Assembly: GCF_000986785.1 (NCBI RefSeq)
Contig: NZ_LAYY01000005.1
Location: forward strand, 1-64,000
Source of the DNA: Mesobacillus campisalis
Lineage (GTDB): Bacteria; Bacillota; Bacilli; Bacillales; Cytobacillaceae
Length of the DNA stretch: 64,000 bases
Direction: 5' to 3'
Shown here piece by piece: positions 17,667 to 26,192 of this stretch (its first letter is position 1; each line of letters begins with the position of its first letter). The notes below the pieces were generated by a model. The model was given only the letters and a program-made list of their open reading frames with translations. It ran no database searches and was not told the origin of the DNA. The translations under genes and the position numbers were made by a program.

Positions 17667-19337
17667 ATGAGTAAAAAGTGGTGGAAAGAAAGTGTGGCAT
17701 ATCAGGTTTACCCCAGGAGCTTTATGGATAGCAACGGGGACGGAATTGGCGACCTGAAAGGAGTTACTTCCAAACTCGACTATCTGAAGGAACTGGGAAT
17801 CGATGTCATCTGGCTTTCCCCCATGTACAAGTCGCCGAATGATGACAATGGCTATGATATTTCCGATTATCATGACATCATGGATGAGTTCGGCACGATG
17901 GAGGACTTCAATGAACTGCTTGAAGGCGTCCATGAGCGCGGCATGAAGCTGATCCTTGACCTTGTGATCAACCATACAAGCGATGAGCATCCATGGTTCA
18001 TCGAGTCGCGCTCTTCAAAGGACAGCCCGAAGCGCGACTGGTACATCTGGAGCGACGGCAAGGATGGAAAAGAGCCGAACAACTGGGAATCGATTTTCAG
18101 CGGCCCGGCCTGGAAGTATGACGAAGAAACACAGCAGTATTTTATGCACATCTTCTCGACACGCCAGCCGGATTTGAACTGGGAGAACCCTGAAGTGAGG
18201 ACCGCCCTGGAAGATATGGTCAACTGGTGGCTGGATAAGGGAATTGACGGCTTCCGCGTCGACGCGATTTCGCATATAAAAAAGAAGCCGGGCTTCCCTG
18301 ACCTGCCGAATCCGCATGAGCTCGACTATGTTCCGGCGTTCGACTATATGATGAACGTGGATGGCATTGACGAGTTTTTGTCGGAGTTCACGGCGAAGAC
18401 GATTAAAAAGTATGATGTGATGACCGTCGGCGAAGCGAATGGCGTCACCTTGGAAGATGCGGACCGCTGGGTCGGCGAGGACAATGGCTATTTTAATATG
18501 ATCTTCCAGTTCGAGTTCCTGGATCTTTGGGACAAGAACACAAAGGAAAGAGTCGATGTGGTGGCGCTGAAAAAGGCGCTGTCCAAATGGCAGAACGGCC
18601 TTGAAGGACGCGGCTGGAACGCCTTGTTCATCGAGAACCATGACCAGCCTCGCCGGGTCTCAAGCTGGGGCCATGACGGGAAGTACTGGAAGGAAAGCGC
18701 GAAAATGCTGGGCGCCCTGTATTTCCTGATGAAAGGCACGCCGTTCATCTATCAGGGACAGGAAATCGGCATGACCAATGTCAAGTATCCGTCGATCGAG
18801 GACTATGATGATGTCGGCATGGTCAACTACCATGCGGTCGAGACTGCCAAGGGACGCTCGCACGACGAAATCATGGATGTTGTCTGGAGACGCAGCCGCG
18901 ACAACTCACGGACGCCGATGCAGTGGGATGCTTCCCACATGGCTGGATTTACGACTGGGGATTCGACCTGGCTGGGCATGAATCCAAACTATGAAAGCAT
19001 CAACGTAGAGAGCCAGCTGAAGGATGAAGATTCGATTCTTCACTTCTATAAAAAGCTGATTAGGTTGCGGAAGGAAAACCCGCTGTTCGTTTACGGAAAA
19101 TACCAGCTGCATCACCACAACCATCCGAAGCTGTATGTGTATACAAGGACAATGGGTAGCAAAAGGGCAATTGTCATCTCTAACTTCCACGGCACCCCAA
19201 CCCGGTTCAAAGTGCCAACCGGATTGAAATACAGAGACTCCAGGCTGATCCTCAGCAACTACAGCCACGCCGAAAGCAGACTGCCAAAAAACACCACCCT
19301 AAAACCATGGGAAACAAGAGTCTACTTTTTGAAGTAA
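17667..19337 (+). CDS. GH13 alpha-glucosidase (oligo-1,6-glucosidase type)
   Basis: A cytoplasmic glycoside hydrolase, 556 aa, close to the normal length for MalL/oligo-1,6-glucosidase. GH13 signatures: LDLVINHTSDEHPWF, GFRVD199AIS (nucleophile), TVGE256ANGV (acid/base), and ENHD326QPRR. QPDLNWENPEVR is typical of this subgroup. No signal peptide. It ends the five-gene operon, 30 bases after the isomerase, and would hydrolyse alpha-linked oligosaccharides brought in by the co-regulated ABC transporter. Trehalose-6-phosphate hydrolase is a related alternative; no phosphotransferase gene is near, which makes it less likely. Confidence 0.9.
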   Translation: MSKKWWKESVAYQVYPRSFMDSNGDGIGDLKGVTSKLDYLKELGIDVIWLSPMYKSPNDDNGYDISDYHDIMDEFGTMEDFNELLEGVHERGMKLILDLVINHTSDEHPWFIESRSSKDSPKRDWYIWSDGKDGKEPNNWESIFSGPAWKYDEETQQYFMHIFSTRQPDLNWENPEVRTALEDMVNWWLDKGIDGFRVDAISHIKKKPGFPDLPNPHELDYVPAFDYMMNVDGIDEFLSEFTAKTIKKYDVMTVGEANGVTLEDADRWVGEDNGYFNMIFQFEFLDLWDKNTKERVDVVALKKALSKWQNGLEGRGWNALFIENHDQPRRVSSWGHDGKYWKESAKMLGALYFLMKGTPFIYQGQEIGMTNVKYPSIEDYDDVGMVNYHAVETAKGRSHDEIMDVVWRRSRDNSRTPMQWDASHMAGFTTGDSTWLGMNPNYESINVESQLKDEDSILHFYKKLIRLRKENPLFVYGKYQLHHHNHPKLYVYTRTMGSKRAIVISNFHGTPTRFKVPTGLKYRDSRLILSNYSHAESRLPKNTTLKPWETRVYFLK

Positions 19338-19339
19338 AG

Positions 19340-19415
19340 TGCTAAAGGGTGCTTCACTACACTAAAGGGTGCCTGACCCTCAGTGCTGTGCAGTACTAAA
19401 GAGTGCCTGACCCCG
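19340..19415. repeat. REP-like GTGCCTGACCC cluster 3
   Basis: Units at 19369 and 19403 (34 bp apart), preceded by a divergent GGTGCTTCACTACACTAAAG unit, immediately after the alpha-glucosidase stop. Confidence 0.7.
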
Positions 19416-19442
19416 ACAGACGGAGATTCCGTCTGTTTTTTT
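19416..19442 (+). terminator. Terminator of the ThuA operon
   Basis: Perfect 9-bp stem ACAGACGGA / TCCGTCTGT (19416-19436) with a three-base loop, followed by a run of T. It joins directly onto the last REP-like unit. Confidence 0.85.
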
Positions 19443-19582
19443 GTGGCAATTTCGGTGCTTGGAATAGATTGCTTAGAATAGTATTTTCACCTACCAGCAT
19501 AGTGAAAACCCTCTCTGTACAACCTGTTTGCGAGGAGAGACTAGCCCTATTGACATGTTTTTGGAATTTTTTTTTATATTGC

Positions 19583-19611
19583 TTGACCAGAATCCTAATA
19601 GTATGGATAAT
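19583..19611 (+). promoter_or_regulatory. Promoter of the symporter operon
   Basis: TTGACC (19583-19588) and GATAAT (19606-19611) are 17 bases apart, 112 bases before the first small gene. A TTGACA at 19550 with TATATT at 19575 has a 19-base spacer and is a weaker alternative. Confidence 0.55.
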
Positions 19612-19722
19612 TATAAATTATCTAAATATTGTATAAATTATTTCGATAGGAGGCCTGCAACGCAAAGTTGGGGTTCAATCTTTGGACAAGTTTGGTAGCG
19701 CTTACAAAGGAGGAGATAATAT

Positions 19723-19902
19723 ATGATTTTTTGGCTGTTGATTTTAATAACGATTTTTTCCGTGGTGATGGCGCTGAGGCGGAACAAAACGTTTTTCCTG
19801 TTTGTGCCGTTCCTGAGCATTTTCCTGTACTTCCTGGTGGAAATCCTGATGGTGCCCGCACCATTCTTTGATACAGTCAAATTCATCTTCAGCTTGAGCT
19901 AG
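19723..19902 (+). CDS. Small hydrophobic membrane protein, 59 aa
   Basis: An intact 59-codon frame beginning MIFWLLILITIFSVVMALRR, preceded by AAAGGAGGAG at ideal distance. It has two hydrophobic segments, FWLLILITIFSVVMAL and TFFLFVPFLSIFLYFLVEILM, separated by RRNK; the tail is PAPFFDTVKFIFSLS. It is the first gene after the operon promoter and precedes the DUF485 gene and symporter. I do not recognise a family. It may be an accessory subunit of the symporter or a regulatory peptide. Confidence 0.65.
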   Translation: MIFWLLILITIFSVVMALRRNKTFFLFVPFLSIFLYFLVEILMVPAPFFDTVKFIFSLS

Positions 19903-20005
19903 CCCGGCATCAGGATAAGAAAAAAGGGAGGGAGGCATTTACAGAAAAGAAAAATCAGACCGCTAATGAAGCGGAAGGCAAGATTACCGACAAAGGGGTG
20001 GAAGT

Positions 20006-20308
20006 GTGAAAAAAATCGAAAAAGCTGTGGCTGACCAGTATTTTCGCGAGAAGAACCGCTATATGGTCCTTTATCTTATCATTTGGTTCTGTGTTTCATT
20101 TGGTGCTGTTTTGCTCGCCGAACCGCTGAGCCATATTTCCTTGGGAGGATTTCCGTTCCATTACTTCATGGGCGCTCAGGGCTCCGTCGTGACCTTTATC
20201 ATCCTCTTGTTCATCAACGCCAAGGTCGGCGACATGATCGACAAAAAGTACGGCATTGACGAAGCAAGGAATGTAAAGCTCAGTGAAGGGAAAACAGTCG
20301 ACCATTAA
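20006..20308 (+). CDS. DUF485 membrane protein (YwcB-like)
   Basis: A 100-residue inner-membrane protein with two TM helices: YMVLYLIIWFCVSFGAVLLAE and GAQGSVVTFIILLFINAKVGDMI. DUF485 proteins are almost always encoded just before a solute:sodium symporter and are thought to be its small partner, as in B. subtilis ywcB-ywcA. The GTG start follows GGGGTGGAAG. The symporter starts 57 bases downstream. Confidence 0.85.
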   Translation: MKKIEKAVADQYFREKNRYMVLYLIIWFCVSFGAVLLAEPLSHISLGGFPFHYFMGAQGSVVTFIILLFINAKVGDMIDKKYGIDEARNVKLSEGKTVDH

Positions 20309-20365
20309 AAGGCGGCTGGACATTCCACAACAAAAAATAGAGTGTACCAGTAAGGGGGAGCGCGT

Positions 20366-22036
20366 TTGGATACACAGTTTATGGTCTCATTATCTATTAT
20401 TCTAGCAACGTTTGCACTTTATATCGGGATAGCGGTCTACAACAAGGCGAGGGCGACATCCGACTTTTACGTGGCAGGCCGCGGGGTTCCGCCGGTGTTC
20501 AACGGAATGGCGATCGGCGCCGACTGGATGAGCGCCGCCTCGTTTATTGGGATGGCCGGAACCATCATGCTTCTCGGCTATGACGGCCTGGCCTATATCA
20601 TGGGCTGGACGGGCGGCTATTTGCTGCTGACGTTCCTGCTTGCCCCACAGCTCAGAAAATACGGGCGCTACACGGTGCCGGAGTTCATCGGTGACCGTTA
20701 CGACAGCCATACAGCCCGCGTCATTGCGGCCGTTTGTACGATTATCATCTCGTTCACCTATTCCATCGGCCAGCTGTCAGGCTCTGGCGTGGTCATCGGC
20801 CGCCTCTTCGAAATCGACGCCAAGCTGGGCACGATGATCGGCGTCGTGCTGATCGCCTTTTACGCGGCGTTCGGCGGCATGAAGGGAATCACCTGGACCC
20901 AGGTTGCCCAGTATGTCGTCCTGATCATCGCCTATCTGATTCCCGTTATTTTCATGAGCCTGCAATTGACCAACAGCCCGCTGCCGTGGCTATCCTATGG
21001 GGAACTTGTCGGGAAGATGGGCGAGCTCGACCGTGAACTCGGGATTTCCGAATACTTTGCCCCATTTACAAACGGAACGAAGTGGCAGTTCCTTGCGCTG
21101 ATGTTCACGCTCATGTGCGGAACAGCCGGTCTGCCTCACGTTATTGTACGTTTTTACACTGTATCAACGATGAAAGCGGCGCGCTGGTCGGGCGCATGGG
21201 CCTTGCTGTTCATCGGACTTCTGTATTTGTCGGCACCTGCCTATGCGGCATTCTCCCGCTTCATCCTGATGACGAAAATCGCCGGCAGCGAAATCACGAA
21301 CCTTCCTGCCTGGACAAAATCATGGATTGACACCGGGAAGCTGCAGCTGGCCGACGGCAATGGCGACGGCGTCCTTCAGTGGAATGAACTGATCATCTCC
21401 AATGACATCGTCGTCATGGCGACACCGGAAATCGCCAACCTTGGCGTGTTCGTCATCGGCCTTGTGGCAGCCGGTGCGATGGCGGCGGCCCTGTCGACAG
21501 CGGGCGGCTTGATGATCGCCATTTCCTCATCGTTCGCACATGATATTTTTTACCGTGTGTGGAAGCCGGATGCAACGGAGAAAACACGTCTTTCGGTGGC
21601 GCGCTGGTCAATTGTCATCGCGACCTTGCTTGCCGGTTTGATCGCGCTCAATCCGCCGGGAGCGATTACGCAGATTGTTGCCTGGGCATTCGCGATTGCG
21701 ACCGGAACCTTCTTCCCGGCGCTCGTGCTCGGGGTCTGGTGGAAGCGTTCCAATTCGCAAGGTGTCATCGCCGGCCTGCTCGTCGGTTTGGCGGTTACAC
21801 TCGGCTATATTTTCGCCGCCAAGTACGGCGGATTCACGATTCTTGGCATCATTGATACAGGAGCCGGCGTATTTGGTGCGGCTGCGGCCTTCCTGACCAA
21901 TATTGCCGTCTCGCTGGCAACGCCGGCTCCATCGCAGAAGCTTCAGGAAGAAGTGCTTGACCTGCGCTATCCTGAGCAGATGACCTATAAAAATGGCGAC
22001 GTGTGGATGAACACCGATGAATCCGCCAAATTATAA
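20366..22036 (+). CDS. Solute:sodium symporter, ActP/YwcA type
   Basis: A 556-residue inner-membrane carrier of the SSS family, importing a small monocarboxylate such as acetate or a similar solute with a cation. About 13 membrane segments. Signatures: DFYVAGRGVPPVFNGMAIGADWMSAASFIG near the N-terminus and AAALSTAGGLMIAISSSFAHDIFY in the second half. TTG start with GGGGGAG seven bases before. An insert after the middle TM (WIDTGKLQLADGNGDGVLQWNELI) contains a DGNGDG loop like an EF-hand calcium site. Its last 20 bases overlap the next gene. The substrate is inferred only from family. Confidence 0.88.
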   Translation: MDTQFMVSLSIILATFALYIGIAVYNKARATSDFYVAGRGVPPVFNGMAIGADWMSAASFIGMAGTIMLLGYDGLAYIMGWTGGYLLLTFLLAPQLRKYGRYTVPEFIGDRYDSHTARVIAAVCTIIISFTYSIGQLSGSGVVIGRLFEIDAKLGTMIGVVLIAFYAAFGGMKGITWTQVAQYVVLIIAYLIPVIFMSLQLTNSPLPWLSYGELVGKMGELDRELGISEYFAPFTNGTKWQFLALMFTLMCGTAGLPHVIVRFYTVSTMKAARWSGAWALLFIGLLYLSAPAYAAFSRFILMTKIAGSEITNLPAWTKSWIDTGKLQLADGNGDGVLQWNELIISNDIVVMATPEIANLGVFVIGLVAAGAMAAALSTAGGLMIAISSSFAHDIFYRVWKPDATEKTRLSVARWSIVIATLLAGLIALNPPGAITQIVAWAFAIATGTFFPALVLGVWWKRSNSQGVIAGLLVGLAVTLGYIFAAKYGGFTILGIIDTGAGVFGAAAAFLTNIAVSLATPAPSQKLQEEVLDLRYPEQMTYKNGDVWMNTDESAKL

Positions 22037-23876
22037 AAGGCTGCTGGAGGCTGTGCAGTTCCATCCCCTTTTTCAGGGGCTGGAACAAAGCACGGCCCTT
22101 TCCCTTGTCTCGGAGTGCGAGCTGAAAACGTACGGCAGGAACGAAACGATGCTGGAAGCGGAAGCGCCGCGTCAGGGCCTGATGCTTCTTTTAAAAGGAG
22201 TAGCCGAGGTGACGGTCGAAGGCGGCGAAGTGCTCGAAGTGGTCCAGAAAGGCGAGATGATCGGATTTTCTTCGCTGGCAAGCTTCCTTGGCGCCGCCCC
22301 GCCCGATGAAAAGCCTTCCCATACCGTGCAAGTGCGGACAGTCGAGGAAGTGGAGGCCCTGCTGATTCCGTTTTCGGTTCTGGAAAAAAGATGGGAGGAC
22401 CAGAATGTCCATGACTATCTGCTCGGGCAGGTTTCGGTCCGGCTCAAGGATGTCTACGGCTCCCTCGCTGAGCAGGTAAAGCTCGCGCGCGCGTTTAGCG
22501 AAAAAGATTCGCTTATTTTAAGGGTGCAGGATATCATGACCACCAGCCTGGCTAGGGTCGCTCCGGAGACGGCTGTCCAGGAAGCGGCAAGGCTGATGTC
22601 GGAGCAGCGCACCAGCTCGGTGCTGGTGATGGAGGGGGACGAGCTAAGAGGCATCATCACTGAGCGCGATATCGTCCAGCGGGTCGTCGCCAGGGGAGAG
22701 CACCTATCATCCCCGGCGAAAGCGGTCATGACGCCGGCGCCGGTCACGGTTTCCCGCTTCGCCTATTTTTATGAAGCGATTTCCGACATGCTGCTGAAAG
22801 GGATCAAGCATCTTCCGGTGGTGGATGGTTCCCGGACGATAGGGATTGTCACATTGTCCGATTTATTCCGTAAAAAAAATGCCGGTGTACTTAGTACGAT
22901 TAAAAGAATCGAAGCCTGCGATGAAGCGACGCTCCAGGAAATCAAACCTGCGATCTATGAAATCACCGATACGCTCATCAAGGAGCAGGTGCCGGTTTTC
23001 ACCCTGCTTGATGTGGTGACAAGTCTCTACGACCGTGTGGTGGCGCGGATTGTGGACCTTGCTGCTGAAAATCTGGGCAGAAGGGATGCCGGGTTCGCCT
23101 TTTTCCAGATGGGCTCTAGCGGGCGAGGCGAGCAGTTCATGCTCACCGACCAGGATCACTTCCTTGTCTATGGAGAGGGCGGTGATCCTGCCTATTTTAA
23201 AAAACTGGGAAGCGAGATTACGAGATTGTTTGAAAAGGCGGGCTATGCCCGCTGCGAGGGGAGGATGATGGCAAGCGAGGAAGAGTGGCGCGGGTCGATT
23301 GGGCAGTGGCAGGACCGGGTGCGGCAGTGGATGCTGCAGTCGACCAATGAAAACCTGCTGGCGGCACAGAACTTCTTCTCTTACCGCTTTGTCGCCGGGG
23401 ACAAGGACGTTGCCCGGAAGCTGGAGGAAGGTGTCAGGGAGCTTTTGGGCCGCTCGAAAATCTTTTTGTTCCGCCTTGCCCAGGAGGAACGCACCCAGGT
23501 CATTCCCGAGCTGGACCAGCCAATCCGCTCATTGTTTAAAATCGGCCGGAAAAGCATCGACATGAAAAAAGAAGTGCTGTTTCCGTATCATCACAGCCTG
23601 CAGATTCTTGCGCTGCTGCATGGTGTGCTGGGCGGCACGCCGGTGGAGAAAACCGGGTTGCTTGTGAAAAAAGGGGTGCTGATCCCGGCGTTCGCTGCCG
23701 ACCTGAAAGCCGCCTCAAGCCAGATTCTCTCCTTATATATACGCATGCGCTGGGAAGGAAAGGGAACGGTCCTCCAGTTTGCCGCCCTATCCACCAGGGA
23801 GAAAGATGAGCTGATTCTCAGCCTGAGGACCCTGGGCGAATTGCAGAGCATGGTGTTTGCGAGGTTTCCGCTATAA
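22017..23876 (+). CDS. Cyclic-nucleotide-domain / CBS / DUF294 nucleotidyltransferase-like sensor
   Basis: A 619-residue cytoplasmic signalling protein. Domains in order: Crp-like nucleotide-binding fold (about 10-130, MLLLKGVAEVTVEGGEVLEVVQKGEMIGF), a CBS pair (about 165-285, VLVMEGDELRGIITERDIVQRVV and KHLPVVDGSRTIGIVTLSDLF), a DUF294 nucleotidyltransferase fold (about 320-450, MGSSGRGEQFMLTDQDHFLVY with acidic residues preserved), and its C-terminal helical domain. Such proteins are commonly encoded beside ActP-type symporters and probably sense adenylate nucleotides to control transport. It overlaps the symporter gene by 20 bases. Confidence 0.85.
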   Translation: MNPPNYKRLLEAVQFHPLFQGLEQSTALSLVSECELKTYGRNETMLEAEAPRQGLMLLLKGVAEVTVEGGEVLEVVQKGEMIGFSSLASFLGAAPPDEKPSHTVQVRTVEEVEALLIPFSVLEKRWEDQNVHDYLLGQVSVRLKDVYGSLAEQVKLARAFSEKDSLILRVQDIMTTSLARVAPETAVQEAARLMSEQRTSSVLVMEGDELRGIITERDIVQRVVARGEHLSSPAKAVMTPAPVTVSRFAYFYEAISDMLLKGIKHLPVVDGSRTIGIVTLSDLFRKKNAGVLSTIKRIEACDEATLQEIKPAIYEITDTLIKEQVPVFTLLDVVTSLYDRVVARIVDLAAENLGRRDAGFAFFQMGSSGRGEQFMLTDQDHFLVYGEGGDPAYFKKLGSEITRLFEKAGYARCEGRMMASEEEWRGSIGQWQDRVRQWMLQSTNENLLAAQNFFSYRFVAGDKDVARKLEEGVRELLGRSKIFLFRLAQEERTQVIPELDQPIRSLFKIGRKSIDMKKEVLFPYHHSLQILALLHGVLGGTPVEKTGLLVKKGVLIPAFAADLKAASSQILSLYIRMRWEGKGTVLQFAALSTREKDELILSLRTLGELQSMVFARFPL

Positions 23877-23910
23877 AAAAGATGCCGGGGAGGGGGTCCG
23901 GCATCTTTTA
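23875..23910. terminator. Bidirectional terminator between the DUF294 gene and tatA
   Basis: Stem GATGCCGG / CCGGCATC (23881-23905) with A and T tracts on both sides, between convergent genes. Confidence 0.85.
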
Positions 23911-23942
23911 TCAGGCAATGGCCTGTATCCAGCTTGATTGGT

Positions 23943-24140
23943 TTAGTGGGAAACCTCTTTCGATGAAGCCTTATCCTTGGCGGGCTCATCATCAGAAACC
24001 AGGTCCCTGGTCGATTTCTTGAATTCCTTGAGAGTGGAGCCGACCGCGCGGCCAAGCTCGGGCAGCTTCGATGGGCCGAAGATGATCAACGCAATCACAA
24101 GGATGAGAATCAATCCGGGTACGCCGATGTTTTGGAACAA
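23943..24140 (-). CDS. tatA: Twin-arginine translocase subunit TatA
   Basis: A 65-residue protein with the TatA plan: short periplasm-side start, one TM helix ([13 protein letters not shown]), the [13 protein letters not shown] hinge, an amphipathic helix ([14 protein letters not shown]) and a charged tail. It lies in the same orientation as, and downstream of, the phoX gene whose product has a Tat signal. This mirrors B. subtilis, where a dedicated TatA/TatC pair is encoded next to its Tat substrate phoD. No tatC is present in the window. Confidence 0.92.
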   Translation of the reverse strand: MFQNIGVPGLILILVIALIIFGPSKLPELGRAVGSTLKEFKKSTRDLVSDDEPAKDKASSKEVSH

Positions 24141-24154
24141 TGCTGTTGCCTCCT

Positions 24155-24340
24155 TTAAATCGCTTGTTTTGTCATGATTCGCTGCTGTGTGTAATTGAAA
24201 AGCTTATATTTCGCCTGATTGCAGCAAATCCGGCAGCTTTTTTCCTGGCCGGTAAATTCCTGTTCGCTGATGGATTGAACGTGCGGGAGGTCCATCATTT
24301 TCAGAGCCTCTTTTACATGCTTGGGGCAAACCAGGATCAT
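24155..24340 (-). CDS. CxxH/CxxC small protein
   Basis: A 61-residue protein with CPKH near the N-terminus ([21 protein letters not shown]) and CRIC in the second half, ending in [16 protein letters not shown]. This matches the CxxH/CxxC family known from Bacillus (BA_5709 type), probably a small zinc protein of unknown role. AAGGAG stands 7 bases before the ATG. It starts 79 bases after the phoX stop and ends 14 bases before tatA, so it may be co-transcribed with tatA. Confidence 0.75.
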   Translation of the reverse strand: MILVCPKHVKEALKMMDLPHVQSISEQEFTGQEKSCRICCNQAKYKLFNYTQQRIMTKQAI

Positions 24341-24364
24341 GGGAAATCTCCTTCCATCATTAAA

Positions 24365-24403
24365 AAATCAGAGGTGCAGGCGAGAGGGGGGTGCCTGCAC
24401 CTC
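24365..24403 (-). terminator. Terminator after phoX
   Basis: Stem GAGGTGCAGGC / GCCTGCACCTC (24371-24403). Read on the minus strand it is followed by TGATTTTTT. Confidence 0.75.
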
Positions 24404-24419
24404 TGGAGGGAACACTAGG

Positions 24420-26036
24420 TTACTTGAAGTGCCCGCCCTGAACGGCTACCAGGCAGGAACGCCCGAAAGACTGGCCAGGGTACGGATTCCAGGTAGAAGG
24501 ATGCTGGACATCCAGGAACAATGTGGTTTCGTCAGGCGTAAGCCAAGGTCCGGTCACTTCGCAGCCTAGCGGGCCGGAAGCGAACTGGTGCGGCTCGCCG
24601 TAATTCTTTCCGTCTGTCGGAATCATGAAGACGCCGCAGTTTTTATAAGCTGCATAGACATTGTCTTCGGTTGCGCTGAAATCTTCAACGACCCAAAGAT
24701 TGCCCTTGCTGTCGAAGTGAAGGTTGTCAGGGCAGGTAATGCCGCTCTGCTGACCGCCCGCGATAAACACTTCGAATGTAAAATTGTCACTTCCATGATC
24801 TTCATTTTCAGGAGCAAACCGGACAATCTGGCCATGGAAGTTCCCGTGTCCAGAGTTGTTGGTCAGGGCAAGGAATACGCTGTTGTCATGCGGATGGATT
24901 TCAACATCTTCCGGACGGTCCAGTTTCGTTCCGCCGACTGCTTTCGCTGCCAGGCGGGCATTGGCGAGAACATCCGCCTGATCGTCGAACTGGTTTTGCA
25001 GAACAGTATTTGTTGCATAGTCAAGAGCAATCCACTGCTGTTTGCCAAGGTTGGCGACATACAGGGTGCCTTCTTCGAGGATATCGAAGTTTGCTTCACG
25101 GTTGCCCGGGTTGAACTTCTTCTTGCTGATAAACTTATAGAAGCACTCATCGCCTTTGTCATCTCCCATGTATACGACGACGCGGCCATCCTTGGTCAGG
25201 CCCATCGCTGCATTTTCATGGGCAAAGCGGCCAAGAGCTGTATGTTTGCGGACTGGTCTGCTTGGGTCGAAAGGATCCACCTCGACTACCCAGCCATAAT
25301 GGGAATTATCGAAGTTCGGCCATCCATAGGAGGAGCCGTACTCGGTGTTTTCCTCGCAGGAAAGCGCCGTATTCCACAGCGTACGCCCGCCGCTGCAGTT
25401 TCCGAGGGAGCCTTCCACAGAGGTTGCGCCGTTGACAGCCTTGCTGCCGCGCGCCGGTCCTGTCAGTTCAATTTTGGTTGTGCCGTCCACACGGCGGTTG
25501 TACTTATCATCCTGAATCAGTTTCCATTTGCCGTTTTCTTTTTTAACATGAATGACGGAACCGCCGACCGCTTCTTTTTCCAGCTTTAAAAGATCGGGAT
25601 AGTTTGCGAGATTTTCTTTCTTGAAGTTTGCAGGATTGATTCCGAGCATTTGCATGTAGTTTTCCGGCTCAGGGAATTCATGGTTGACCCAAATCAGACC
25701 TTCCTCCGAATTCGTTCCGCCCTGCAGGCTGTCAATCGGAAAGTAGACTGTCAGGTCGGCTGCATCCCCGAATATTTCACCCTTGGAGTTAATTTTGTCT
25801 CCATAGGAGGCGACGATATTGTATGTATAGCCATTTGGAAGCACCAAGTCGTTTTCCCATGTACGGTTCAGCGGTTTGAATGGCGTCGTCAGGGGCTTTA
25901 CCTTCCCTGAAGGCTTTCCATCCATTAAGTGGTTGGCTGTCATTGCGTGCCCGGTTAGCGCGCCAATTCCTGAAGAGGCAGCGACCAATGCAGCTGTACT
26001 GCTTCCCACATATGTTAAAAATAATCTGCGATCCAA
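24420..26036 (-). CDS. phoX: PhoX-family secreted alkaline phosphatase (DUF839)
   Basis: A 538-residue exported phosphatase that releases phosphate from organic esters outside the cell. The N-terminus MDRRLFLTYVGSSTAALVAA carries a twin-arginine Tat signal. PhoX-type landmarks follow: GLIWVNHEFPEPENY, GNCSGGRTLWNTALSCEENT, GWVVEVDPFDPSRPVRKHTALGRFAHENA and a C-terminal FLDVQHP. Known PhoX enzymes are calcium- and iron-dependent. The upstream region has Pho-box-like repeats, and tatA lies downstream, giving a coherent phosphate-starvation unit. Confidence 0.88.
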   Translation of the reverse strand: MDRRLFLTYVGSSTAALVAASSGIGALTGHAMTANHLMDGKPSGKVKPLTTPFKPLNRTWENDLVLPNGYTYNIVASYGDKINSKGEIFGDAADLTVYFPIDSLQGGTNSEEGLIWVNHEFPEPENYMQMLGINPANFKKENLANYPDLLKLEKEAVGGSVIHVKKENGKWKLIQDDKYNRRVDGTTKIELTGPARGSKAVNGATSVEGSLGNCSGGRTLWNTALSCEENTEYGSSYGWPNFDNSHYGWVVEVDPFDPSRPVRKHTALGRFAHENAAMGLTKDGRVVVYMGDDKGDECFYKFISKKKFNPGNREANFDILEEGTLYVANLGKQQWIALDYATNTVLQNQFDDQADVLANARLAAKAVGGTKLDRPEDVEIHPHDNSVFLALTNNSGHGNFHGQIVRFAPENEDHGSDNFTFEVFIAGGQQSGITCPDNLHFDSKGNLWVVEDFSATEDNVYAAYKNCGVFMIPTDGKNYGEPHQFASGPLGCEVTGPWLTPDETTLFLDVQHPSTWNPYPGQSFGRSCLVAVQGGHFK

Positions 26037-26119
26037 AGTTCCCCAGCTCCTTACTGTGTGTTTGTATCTATCACAACTATCATTCTATTTATCCATGGTA
26101 CTAATGTTAATAAAGCTGG

Positions 26120-26165
26120 TGTAAAGATTTGTAAAAGAAAAATGAAAATGTGAAATTAGTGTAAA
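26120..26165 (-). promoter_or_regulatory. Pho-box-like direct repeats upstream of phoX
   Basis: Read on the minus strand toward phoX there are four TTNACA words: TTTACA (26160-26165), TTCACA (26149-26154), TTTACA (26130-26135) and TTTACA (26120-26125). Spacings are 11, 19 and 10 bases. The B. subtilis PhoP box is TTHACA repeated with about 5-base gaps, so the outer pairs fit. Distance to the phoX start is about 84 bases. Confidence 0.65.
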
Positions 26166-26192
26166 TTCATAGTTTTGGTCAAGGAGGCAGAA

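Noticed and set aside
19902-20005. Small gene between the 59-aa protein and the DUF485 gene
   Set aside because: A GGGAGGGAGG site and a short Lys/Glu-rich frame are present, but no start codon lies in that frame; at best a decayed gene.
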